From positions 1-58,636 of the forward strand of contig CAYVDH010000003.1 of the NCBI GenBank assembly GCA_964450355.1: a stretch of 58,636 nt of DNA, given 5' to 3'. Position 1 is the first letter of the stretch. The number at the start of each line of letters is the position of its first letter. The notes under the pieces are model-generated. The model was not told the DNA's origin. It searched no databases and saw only the letters and a program-made list of their open reading frames with translations. Position numbers and translations under genes: made by a program. This document shows, piece by piece, positions 8,577 to 16,519 of the stretch. The stretch comes from CAYVDH01 sp964450355 (GTDB lineage: Bacteria; Bacteroidota; Bacteroidia; NS11-12g; UBA955).

Positions 8577-9788
8577 TTAATCAATTTCGTTGTAATCTAG
8601 GTCTTTGCTAAATGTTTCTTCCATAAAATACAAAGCCACAAATGCCAAACAAATGCATACACCACCTACAATTAAAGCTGCTGTATTGTTGTTATCAAAT
8701 AATGAGGCAAAATATTTAAAACTTAGGGTAATAGGAACAACAAAACCCCTGACAAAATTAGGTACAGTGTTGGTTACTGTGCTGCGAATGTTGGTGCCAA
8801 AATTTTCGGAAGCTACTTGAACAAATAATGCCCAATAACCAGTTCCAATTCCCAACATCAAACAAGTGATTTTAAATGTAGTTAAATCAGTGATGTGAGA
8901 ATTTAGGTAAAACAAAATTAAAACTGATGACAACCCCAAATAAAGATAGATCACTTTTTTACGGCTTTTGAGCCATTGACTTAACAAACCACTGAAGATA
9001 TCTCCAACACTTAACCCTATATAAGCATACATTACAGCAATGCCTACAAGCTCTTTATTCTCTATAGCAACAAATCTTGGAGAAAGATTAATCAATACCC
9101 CAATCATGAACCAGATAGGAACACCAATTAATATGGAATTAATATATAAAAACGCTCTTTTTTTATTAGAAAACAATGACAAGAATTTGCCTTTTTTAAC
9201 TTCAACACTTTTTTTAATATTGTGGTACATTCCTGATTCAAAGGCTCCTGCTCGCAATGTTAAAAGAACTAAACCTAAAGCTCCTCCAATGTAATACGAC
9301 ATTTTCCAATCAAACATTTTACCAACAATGGAAGCAAATACTGCCCCTAAGGCCCCAAAAGAAACGATAATCATGGAACCTATTCCTCTTTTTTCTTTGG
9401 GCATTGTTTCACTTACCAAAGTAATGCCTGCACCCAATTCACCTGCTAATCCAATACCAGCAATGAATCTGCAAATGATATATTGATTGATGTTTACCAC
9501 CAAACCATTGGCTATATTGGCTAAAGAGTACAATAAAATTGAACCAAATAAAACTGAAACTCTACCCTTTTTATCTCCTAAAATCCCCCAGAACAATCCA
9601 CCTATCAACATCCCTATCATTTGCCAATTGAACAATGAAATCTCATAATTTTTATACGCATCACCAGTAATACCAATGGCTTCTAAACTTGATTTTTTAA
9701 CTACATTAAATAAAATTAAATCGTAAATATCTACAAAATATCCCAGAGCTGCAATGACTACAATGAGGTATGTTTTGTTTTTTAGCAT
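8577..9788 (-). CDS. MFS transporter (metabolite:proton symporter-like)
   Basis: This 403-residue inner-membrane protein shows about 12 hydrophobic segments. The loop between helices 2 and 3 carries GILGDKKGRVSVL, the major facilitator motif A, and the fifth segment region has RFIAGIGLAGELGAGITLVSE, which is like the sugar/organic-acid porter branch (proP, shikimate and similar transporters). The substrate cannot be told from sequence. It lies between an outer-membrane barrel gene (five bases upstream) and miaE (coupled downstream). If the barrel is a porin-like channel, the pair could move one small solute across both membranes; that is inference. Confidence 0.85.
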   Translation of the reverse strand: MLKNKTYLIVVIAALGYFVDIYDLILFNVVKKSSLEAIGITGDAYKNYEISLFNWQMIGMLIGGLFWGILGDKKGRVSVLFGSILLYSLANIANGLVVNINQYIICRFIAGIGLAGELGAGITLVSETMPKEKRGIGSMIIVSFGALGAVFASIVGKMFDWKMSYYIGGALGLVLLTLRAGAFESGMYHNIKKSVEVKKGKFLSLFSNKKRAFLYINSILIGVPIWFMIGVLINLSPRFVAIENKELVGIAVMYAYIGLSVGDIFSGLLSQWLKSRKKVIYLYLGLSSVLILFYLNSHITDLTTFKITCLMLGIGTGYWALFVQVASENFGTNIRSTVTNTVPNFVRGFVVPITLSFKYFASLFDNNNTAALIVGGVCICLAFVALYFMEETFSKDLDYNEID

Positions 9789-9793
9789 TGTCT

Positions 9794-11455
9794 TTAAAAG
9801 CTGGTACTTAGCGAGAATCTAACTCCACTGAATGCTGGCTCAACCCTACAAATTCCTCCAGTACAGTTCACTCCTTGCACTTGTTTGATGTAGGCTAAAC
9901 TTAACACAGTAGGACCACTAGTGTATCCTACAAAACCACTGTAATAATGTATAATTTCTGATGGAATGGTGCTTGTGAATGATCTATGAGGAGCAGTGTT
10001 TACCATGTCGCCTACACTGATGCTCCAATGGGGAGCATAATTTAATTCGACTACACCATTGACAAAACTCCCCAAATCTTGTTTGGTTTCCATGTATTGT
10101 GCTTCAACTCTTAATGAAGTCTTTTTATTTAATTTATAAGTGATTTCAAAAAACGGTGTTAATGCATGAACATCAGGATAAGTGGTATCTTTTTGTTCAA
10201 ATCTTTGTTGGTCGTAAAATATGCTTTGGAGACCTAATTTAAATTTAAAATTCTTATTGACTTTGTGTTGAACATCGCCATACAATTCATGGAATAATTT
10301 TTTTGGTTTGTTTGGAAGTCTTCCATTTGATTTCAAGCTGTGAACTTGAGAGGCGTTAAGAGAAATTGTAGTTCCTCTTTTGGGTGTAATTAACAAATCG
10401 GCTTGATATGCTTCCTCTCCTAACAATTGAACAACATGATTGTAACGGGCTAGTAATCTATAAGTATTTTGGCGAGTGATAGAAGGCAAATAGGATATCA
10501 TACCAAAATTCAAAATTTCTTGTGGAGCTGTTCTAAAATTAAAATTCTCGGTGCGTTTATATTGCACATTCGCTCCAAATGAAAACTGTTTCTTTTTACC
10601 TAAATTAGACCTAGAATAACCCAATGAAGTAAAAAGTATGTTGCCATCTCTATTGATAAACAAATCGCCATTTTGATTTTTTATTGCTTCTCTTGTTTTG
10701 TAAACATATTCACCAAATAATCTTATGTTTTTATAGCCAATAGAACCGTAGTTGGTCACTGAATACACATTGTATTTGGGTATAAAACGCGTTGCCAACG
10801 GCTGTAAATTGATGGCAGAAGCCAGAGAGTTCATTGTTGTTTGATCCAATGTTCTATTCACTATAGCTGAGCCAAAGTCAAACGATAATTTTTTAAACAA
10901 TTTAAAACCATATTCTGCATTGGCGCCACTAACTGCTTGTGGTGAAATAGTGAATCTATCGCTGCTGTTGATGTTCCCTTTTTGCTGACCTGAAAAAGCT
11001 TTAATTCTTAAATTTTTATAATTGTATTTCAATCTTAAACCTTGTATAGCAAAATCAAGACCCAATAACCTTTCTTCGTATGCTCTGAAGACTAATCCAG
11101 TACCAAATTGGTCGTAAAAATAACCTGCAGTGATGTTTAAATCACCAACATTTTTGCTCAATTGCCAAAATCCAAGTCCTTGTTTGCTATATACTCCCAA
11201 AGGATTTAATAAAGGTGAATTATTAAACAAATCGTATCTAACTGTAAAATCGTACCCTTTAAATCCGGCATTTAAGAATAAAAAAGCATCAGTACTGCTT
11301 TTAAATTTTTGATATACAACAGTGTTGGCTCCTATTTTGTCGTCCTTATCATAAAATTGAGCAATGGATTGAAAATTCCCAGAAAACTCAACTTTATCTT
11401 GAGCCATAGCCGATGTAAAAGTCAATAATAATGCAATAAAGAATCTTAATTTCAT
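9794..11455 (-). CDS. Outer-membrane beta-barrel protein, DUF6029-like
   Basis: This 553-residue protein has a signal peptide (MKLRFFIALLLTFTSAMAQ) and then long alternating strands with aromatic girdles, such as FNLRTAP-type turns, AEYGFKLFKKLSFDFGSAIV and a C-terminal strand ending SGVRFSLSTSF with a terminal Phe. The opening DKVEFSGNFQSIAQFYDKDD and GTGLVFRAYEERLLGLDFAI resemble the DUF6029 family of Bacteroidota outer-membrane proteins. No TonB box or plug domain is visible, so it is not a classical TonB-dependent receptor. One Cys pair, CTGGIC, lies near the C-terminus. It heads a three-gene unit with the MFS transporter and miaE. Confidence 0.8.
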   Translation of the reverse strand: MKLRFFIALLLTFTSAMAQDKVEFSGNFQSIAQFYDKDDKIGANTVVYQKFKSSTDAFLFLNAGFKGYDFTVRYDLFNNSPLLNPLGVYSKQGLGFWQLSKNVGDLNITAGYFYDQFGTGLVFRAYEERLLGLDFAIQGLRLKYNYKNLRIKAFSGQQKGNINSSDRFTISPQAVSGANAEYGFKLFKKLSFDFGSAIVNRTLDQTTMNSLASAINLQPLATRFIPKYNVYSVTNYGSIGYKNIRLFGEYVYKTREAIKNQNGDLFINRDGNILFTSLGYSRSNLGKKKQFSFGANVQYKRTENFNFRTAPQEILNFGMISYLPSITRQNTYRLLARYNHVVQLLGEEAYQADLLITPKRGTTISLNASQVHSLKSNGRLPNKPKKLFHELYGDVQHKVNKNFKFKLGLQSIFYDQQRFEQKDTTYPDVHALTPFFEITYKLNKKTSLRVEAQYMETKQDLGSFVNGVVELNYAPHWSISVGDMVNTAPHRSFTSTIPSEIIHYYSGFVGYTSGPTVLSLAYIKQVQGVNCTGGICRVEPAFSGVRFSLSTSF

Positions 11456-11531
11456 AAATTCAAGTTTCGAAAATACGACAAATATTTGAAATACAAATTA
11501 GAAGGCAAACAATAAAGGAATGAGAATAGGC

Positions 11532-12683
11532 TTATCTCAAATACAAATTCAAGGAAATGACATTGTTAGTGTTTCTTTTAAAATAAAGATCTTGTTTAAT
11601 CACATTTATTAAACCAATGTTTTTTTGTACACCAATTGAAAAACGGTTGAAACGGTATTCAGCTCCAGCAATAAAACCAATATCACGCTTAAAAATTCCA
11701 AAATCATGATTAATTTTTTTATACTCTTCAGACATGATTTTCTCAGAATTTTCAAATTTGTAAATGTTCTGATGTAATGCATTAACTTTTTTAAAATTTG
11801 AAGCGAAATAAAAACCAGAATTTAAGCTCAAATGTTCTGTTAATTGAACACTCAAGCCAATATCATGATTTAAAGTATTAAATTTAAAAATACTAGTTTT
11901 ATTGTAATACAAACTAGAATTTATATGGTTTTCAAATTGATAATGGACTGATAATGGAAGGTAATTAAAGCTGTAATTGAATTGCCACAACTTGTTCCAT
12001 TTGTATTTCAAAAAAGCCCTAAAACCCATTTGATTGAAAATTCTTTGCTTGTCCTGATGATTAAATGTATAAGAATTTACTGAGGTAAGAGCACCCAAAC
12101 CTAAATTAATTTTTTGATGAAATTCAGTCATTTTATTTTTTTTCATTTTTACCCCTGGAATGTCTAAAAAAAGTATGGGCTCACTGGCGAGTTTCACATT
12201 CAAGTTTCTTAATTTTTGTTTAAGAAAAATGAGTTCATCTTCAATCACATCCATTTTAATTGGATTATTTTCATCTTGATTAAATTCAAATTGGCTATTG
12301 ACATCTTTTAAATTATTAATTGAACCTAATTTTACTTTTTCAGAACTAATTTCTTCAACAAAATTATTTTTGACTAAGTTTTTATTATTGAATTCTATGA
12401 TTGAATTTTGGCTTTCATTTAATTTATTTGTTGCATTAGAAAATTCATTTTGATTATTATTTATTGGTTTTTGCATTGTAACTTGTCGTGAATTGTTTAA
12501 GGTCTTTTTATCTGGAAAATAATTTACCCCAATAATACCTAATATCATCAAAACACATATTGCAAAAAGATAGGGAAATAAAAGAAATCTTTTGTGTTTT
12601 TTCTCTGGCAAAACACGATTCAACTCGGGCAATATCTTTTCCCAAGCATTATCTATTTGTGAATCAGAAATGGATTCTTTCAT
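11532..12683 (-). CDS. Probable anti-sigma / outer-membrane barrel membrane-spanning protein
   Basis: The 383-residue product has three parts: a short cytoplasmic N-terminus (SDSQIDNAWEKILPEL), one transmembrane helix at about residues 31-54 (FLLFPYLFAICVLMILGIIG), and, after a long Asn/Glu-rich linker, a C-terminal region of about 180 residues with barrel-type strands (NLGLGALTSVNSYTF, ISLNLYLR end). Its start lies four bases after the ECF sigma stop, so it is a candidate anti-sigma factor. I chose the ATG at 12683; starting at 12722 would add an Asn-rich N-terminus that is just the sigma gene's Gln-rich end read in another frame. The anti-sigma role is inferred from position and topology, not from a known domain. 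Confidence 0.65.
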   Translation of the reverse strand: MKESISDSQIDNAWEKILPELNRVLPEKKHKRFLLFPYLFAICVLMILGIIGVNYFPDKKTLNNSRQVTMQKPINNNQNEFSNATNKLNESQNSIIEFNNKNLVKNNFVEEISSEKVKLGSINNLKDVNSQFEFNQDENNPIKMDVIEDELIFLKQKLRNLNVKLASEPILFLDIPGVKMKKNKMTEFHQKINLGLGALTSVNSYTFNHQDKQRIFNQMGFRAFLKYKWNKLWQFNYSFNYLPLSVHYQFENHINSSLYYNKTSIFKFNTLNHDIGLSVQLTEHLSLNSGFYFASNFKKVNALHQNIYKFENSEKIMSEEYKKINHDFGIFKRDIGFIAGAEYRFNRFSIGVQKNIGLINVIKQDLYFKRNTNNVISLNLYLR

Positions 12684-12687
12684 TAGG

Positions 12688-13257
12688 TTATACTTGTTGT
12701 TTTTGTTGTTCAAATTGTTCATTTTTTTTTAATTTTTCCTTTAATAATTTTCTTGCATTATTCATGTACCAACGGCATGTACCTTCTACTATATTCAATG
12801 ATTCAGCTATTTCTTTATGACTGTAACCTTCTATAACAAACATAACAAACACATTTCTTTCATTATCTGGCAATGAATGAATTAATTTTTGCAAATCTTG
12901 ATACTGTAATTTATTTAAAATATTTTCATTAAAGTCTTCTGCATTTATTACTATTTGTCTTTCATTATCTATAGATAGTTGTCTGCTTAATTTTAGTTTT
13001 TCTTTGTTATAAAAATCAATGGATTTATTGGTCATTATTCTTCTAATCCAAGTTCTTAAAGACGACTGATTTTTAAATTTCCCCATGTTAACAAACACAT
13101 CCATGAATCCATGATTGACAACACTTTCAGCATCATCATGATTAACACAATAAAGCTTACAAAGACTTAACATTTCGGCATAATATTCATTGAAAAGCTG
13201 CTTTTGAGCAACTCTTGAATTTTCCATACAACCTCTTATTAATTCTTCTTCTGTCAC
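12688..13257 (-). CDS. ECF-type RNA polymerase sigma-70 factor
   Basis: This 189-residue protein has sigma region 2 (about residues 10-85: EYYAEMLSLCKLYCVNHDDAES, FKNQSSLRTWIRRIMTNKSID) and region 4 (about 120-175: LPDNERNVFVMFVIEGYSHKEIAESL, then a recognition helix TCRWYMNNARKLL). Regions 1 and 3 are absent, as in ECF factors. The start codon is probably GTG at 13257, since MTEEELIRGCxxN matches relatives; the next ATG is at codon 11. The preceding lipoprotein gene ends TAA, then another TAA, then this GTG. A Gln/Lys-rich tail leads into the putative anti-sigma gene. Target promoters are unknown. Confidence 0.92.
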   Translation of the reverse strand: MTEEELIRGCMENSRVAQKQLFNEYYAEMLSLCKLYCVNHDDAESVVNHGFMDVFVNMGKFKNQSSLRTWIRRIMTNKSIDFYNKEKLKLSRQLSIDNERQIVINAEDFNENILNKLQYQDLQKLIHSLPDNERNVFVMFVIEGYSHKEIAESLNIVEGTCRWYMNNARKLLKEKLKKNEQFEQQKQQV

Positions 13258-13260
13258 TTA

Positions 13261-14079
13261 TTATTGAAAACTATTTATAATTTTAATGTTATTTATTTCA
13301 TAAGTTAATGTACGGCTATCACAATGAATATTCGCTTTAATAAGTTCAAGATTAGAATTAGTTTCTAACTGGTAACTTTCCAATAATTTTTGTGACGTAT
13401 ATGGTGAAATCAACCCCCATAAATAAGCTTCCAACACATTTTCACAAATAGGTTTGCCAAACACAAAGGATTTAGCTTGATTAGGCACACTAAGCACAAA
13501 AGGCAAAAAGGGCACATTGTTAACATTGTATTTATAACTAAATTGTGTGAAATTAAATGTTGCAGGAGCTGAACTTATTCCACCATAAAAGGCTGCACTA
13601 TCTAATCCAGCGCTATTAAACCAATATTTAGAGGGTGCCAAGTTGCTATTCTCTTTGTAAGAATAATACCCTAATTGATTGTTCACATCATACTCAAATT
13701 GATATTCTTTAACATTCGAATTTACAGCATTAAATACCAAAGCTTGGACAGGTTTATTTTTGAACAATGTTATGATAGCAGAGTCTGTTACACTTTTAAC
13801 TTCAATGAACGTAGAATCAGAAACTACTCGTTTGCTAACTATATTTAAAATTGATTGATTGTTTTGTTTTGCGCCCTTTATTTCATGTAAATTATCGTAT
13901 TCCCAAAAAATGGTATCGCCTGCCATGGAATTGATTGATGGCCAACTGATGATAGTATAATTAACAAGTTGTTTATCTATGCATGTGAATGGCAAACTAC
14001 TGAATTGCTTGAAAACAATGACCTCTTTTTTACATGACAATAAAAATAAAATACAGAAAATATAGAATAATTTTTTCAT
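13261..14079 (-). CDS. Lipoprotein of unknown function
   Basis: This 272-residue protein starts MKKLFYIFCILFLLSCKK, with a good lipobox (LLSC) that makes the Cys the likely lipidated residue. I chose the ATG at 14079, since a start at 14112 would place 11 extra residues before the signal and overlap the upstream gene. The mature protein is beta-rich with FWEYDNLHEIKGA and FEYDVNNQLGYYSYKENSN, reminiscent of the YD-type beta motifs in Bacteroidota lipoproteins with DUF4595-like folds; that is tentative. Three bases separate it from the ECF sigma gene, and it has its own TAnnTTTG element. Confidence 0.7.
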   Translation of the reverse strand: MKKLFYIFCILFLLSCKKEVIVFKQFSSLPFTCIDKQLVNYTIISWPSINSMAGDTIFWEYDNLHEIKGAKQNNQSILNIVSKRVVSDSTFIEVKSVTDSAIITLFKNKPVQALVFNAVNSNVKEYQFEYDVNNQLGYYSYKENSNLAPSKYWFNSAGLDSAAFYGGISSAPATFNFTQFSYKYNVNNVPFLPFVLSVPNQAKSFVFGKPICENVLEAYLWGLISPYTSQKLLESYQLETNSNLELIKANIHCDSRTLTYEINNIKIINSFQ

Positions 14080-14090
14080 TTTAACATGTA

Positions 14091-14098
14091 CAAATTTA
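14091..14098 (-). promoter_or_regulatory. -7 promoter element before the lipoprotein/sigma unit
   Basis: TAAATTTG on the minus strand matches TAnnTTTG and ends 11 bases before the ATG at 14079. It lies between two lipoprotein genes, so the sigma unit could be transcribed apart from the first one. It also argues against the longer start at 14112. Confidence 0.45.
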
Positions 14099-14108
14099 CC
14101 GTTTAATA

Positions 14109-14600
14109 TCATAATTCATAAGACAATAATTGAGTTTGACCATCCGATAATACGAGTTCAATTTCTAATTGATTGGCTAAGTGTTTATACTGATTTTTTA
14201 AAGAGCTCAAATCAAAACAATAAGTGTGTTCAAAACTCCTGAGATCAGTATATATGTCATTCAATTTATACAAATATTTTTTGTCTAATTTCGCTTTAAA
14301 TTGTATTTTAACATCGCTATTTTTACTTATTTTATCTATAAACAAATAATAATCCGGAGCATACATCTTGTCTGTGCTGATAAATCTTCCTTTCACAAAA
14401 AGTTGGTCGTATTTAATGTAAGCTTGATTTAGAGCAAATGACGAATGGTGTTCAAAATCCATTGAATTTAAAATGGGTTTTAGTTGGCATAGACATGTTT
14501 CATTCTTTATTTTGGGGAATCTCCAATCGTTGTTTATTTTTTTACAAGCATATTGAAAGGACGATGCAATCAATATAAATAGGATGTATTTTAATTTCAT
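14109..14600 (-). CDS. Probable lipoprotein of unknown function
   Basis: The 163-residue product begins MKLKYILFILIASSFQYACKK. The signal and the Cys followed by two Lys suggest a lipoprotein, though the residues before Cys (QYA) are a weak lipobox. The mature part has a CLCQL motif near residue 36 and alternating strands, but no recognised domain. It is the first gene of a minus-strand run that continues to the second lipoprotein, the ECF sigma factor and its neighbour; 29 bases separate it from the second lipoprotein. I cannot name a function. Confidence 0.65.
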   Translation of the reverse strand: MKLKYILFILIASSFQYACKKINNDWRFPKIKNETCLCQLKPILNSMDFEHHSSFALNQAYIKYDQLFVKGRFISTDKMYAPDYYLFIDKISKNSDVKIQFKAKLDKKYLYKLNDIYTDLRSFEHTYCFDLSSLKNQYKHLANQLEIELVLSDGQTQLLSYEL

Positions 14601-14748
14601 TGTTTCTTTGTATAATTTAAGAAACGGAGTCTTATTTTTAATTTAAAACCCCGAACCTTACTAATTAACTAATATGATATTTAAATCTATAGACTTATTG
14701 AATGGATGAAATGTTGGAAAAAAATTTAAAACAGACAAAACCTTGTTG

Positions 14749-14756
14749 TACTTTTG
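14749..14756 (+). promoter_or_regulatory. -7 promoter element of pyrF
   Basis: TACTTTTG matches TAnnTTTG exactly and ends eight bases before the pyrF start codon, implying a very short leader. Confidence 0.55.
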
Positions 14757-14764
14757 AACTCTAA

Positions 14765-15580
14765 ATGACAAAAGCTGAATTAATTCATCAAATAAAATCA
14801 AAAAAAAGTGTATTGTGTGTTGGCTTGGATACCGACATCAATAAACTCCCTAATGGAATAGAAAAAACCCTTGATGGCGCTTTAGAATTTAACAAGCAAA
14901 TCATTGAAGCCACAAAAGAATATGCAGTATCATATAAAATCAATACCGCATTTTACGAACAATACGGAAGTAAAGGCTGGGATTTGATGGAAGCGACTTT
15001 AGATTCCATACCTAAAAATTGTTTTAGCATTGCTGATGCAAAAAGAGGTGATATTGGCAATACAAGTAAAATGTATGCAAAAGCTTTTTTTGAAACCATG
15101 AATTTCGATTCAATAACTGTAGCCCCATACATGGGAGAAGATTCGATAAAACCTTTTTTAGAATACGAAAACAAATGGGTAATTTGTTTAGCATTGACAA
15201 GCAATCAAGGCAGTATAGATTTTCAAAACTTAGAATTAAACAACCATAAAAAATTGTACCACGAAGTGCTTGCTAAAGCTAGCTCATGGGGAAATGAAAA
15301 CAACATGATGTTTGTTACCGGTGCAACTAAGGCAGAATCTTTAAATGAAATAAGAAACATCATTCCAAATTATTTCCTTTTAGTTCCAGGCGTAGGTGCT
15401 CAAGGTGGAACTGTGAAAGACGTATGTGACAATGGATTTAATAGCGAAGCAGGTTTGTTAATCAATGCCAGCAGAAGCATTTTATACGCATCAAAAGATG
15501 AAGATTTTGCTCTTAAAGCAGCAATAGAAGCTAAATCATTGCAAACTGAAATGGCTGATTATATCTCAACTTTGATTTAA
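14765..15580 (+). CDS. pyrF: Orotidine 5'-phosphate decarboxylase (type 2)
   Basis: PyrF removes CO2 from orotidine monophosphate to give UMP, the last step of pyrimidine synthesis. The 271-residue length and the motifs fit the longer type 2 subfamily: VLCVGLDTDINKLP near the N-terminus, YKINTAFYEQYG, the catalytic SIADAKRGDIGNTS (Asp-Lys-x-x-Asp network), and the phosphate-binding FLLVPGVGAQGGTV. It stands alone on the plus strand and converges with the fucose-synthase gene, leaving six bases between the stops. Confidence 0.96.
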   Translation: MTKAELIHQIKSKKSVLCVGLDTDINKLPNGIEKTLDGALEFNKQIIEATKEYAVSYKINTAFYEQYGSKGWDLMEATLDSIPKNCFSIADAKRGDIGNTSKMYAKAFFETMNFDSITVAPYMGEDSIKPFLEYENKWVICLALTSNQGSIDFQNLELNNHKKLYHEVLAKASSWGNENNMMFVTGATKAESLNEIRNIIPNYFLLVPGVGAQGGTVKDVCDNGFNSEAGLLINASRSILYASKDEDFALKAAIEAKSLQTEMADYISTLI

Positions 15581-15586
15581 AGTGCA

Positions 15587-16516
15587 TCAAGCAAATCTTT
15601 TCAGAAAATCTAGATAAGCCAATTGAATTCCTTCTTTTAATTCAATGCGGTGTTTCCAGCCTAATTGATTTAATTTAGACACATCCATTAATTTCCTTGG
15701 AGTTCCATCTGGTTTAGATGAATCAAATACTAAATTGCCTTGGTAACCGATGATTTCTTTGATGGTGTGAGCCAATTCTAATATAGATAAATCAACACCC
15801 GAACCAATGTTTACAAATTGTTTCTCGTTGTAATTCATCATTAAAAAATAGGCCGCATCAGCTAAATCGTCTGCAAATAAAAATTCGCGCAAAGGTGCAC
15901 CTGTTCCCCAAATAACAACTTCGTTAGAATTATTCATTTTGGCTTCGTGAAATTTCCTAATTAATGCAGGCAATACATGGCTATTCTCTGGGTGATAATT
16001 GTCGTTTACACCGTATAAATTTGTTGGCATAACACTGATAAAGTTGCAACCGTATTGGTCTCTGTATGCTTCGCACATTTTTATTCCAGTGATTTTAGCT
16101 ATGGCATAAGGCTCATTGGTCTGCTCAAGTAATCCAGTAAGTAAATAATCTTCTTTAAGTGGTTGAGGAGCTAATTTAGGATAAATACAACTGCTTCCAA
16201 AAAACATTAATTTTTTCACACCATTTAAATACGACTGATGTATCACATTGTTTTGTATGCATAGGTTATCGAATAAAAATTCGGCCCTGTATGTATTGTT
16301 TGCCACTATACCTCCTACTTTAGCAGCTGCTAAAAAAACATATTCAGGTTGGTATTCCTTAAAAAAAGAAACAACTGCTTGTTGGTCTCTTAAATCCAAC
16401 TCTTTAGAAGATTTAACTATCAATTGGGTAAAACCTTCTGCTTTTAGTTTGCGCAACACAGCACTTCCTACCATTCCATTATGCCCAGCTACAAATATTT
16501 TTGAATGTATGTCCAT
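15587..16516 (-). CDS. fcl: GDP-L-fucose synthase
   Basis: This NADPH-dependent epimerase/reductase turns GDP-4-keto-6-deoxymannose into GDP-L-fucose, a sugar donor for surface polysaccharides. The 309-residue protein is an extended SDR: FVAGHNGMVGSAVLRKL binds the nucleotide, MFFGSSCIYP supplies the catalytic Ser, YAIAKITGIKMCE is the YxxxK motif, and SVMPTNLYGVNDNYHPENSH is family-typical. Its start lies three bases after the stop of the MoCo-sulfurase-like gene, so the two are probably co-transcribed. The partner gmd (GDP-mannose dehydratase) is not in the window. Confidence 0.95.
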   Translation of the reverse strand: MDIHSKIFVAGHNGMVGSAVLRKLKAEGFTQLIVKSSKELDLRDQQAVVSFFKEYQPEYVFLAAAKVGGIVANNTYRAEFLFDNLCIQNNVIHQSYLNGVKKLMFFGSSCIYPKLAPQPLKEDYLLTGLLEQTNEPYAIAKITGIKMCEAYRDQYGCNFISVMPTNLYGVNDNYHPENSHVLPALIRKFHEAKMNNSNEVVIWGTGAPLREFLFADDLADAAYFLMMNYNEKQFVNIGSGVDLSILELAHTIKEIIGYQGNLVFDSSKPDGTPRKLMDVSKLNQLGWKHRIELKEGIQLAYLDFLKRFA

Positions 16517-16519
16517 TGT

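Noticed and set aside
12684..12722. N-terminal extension of the putative anti-sigma protein
   Set aside because: Its Asn-rich text is the sigma gene's Gln-rich end read in another frame; the ATG at 12683 is preferred.
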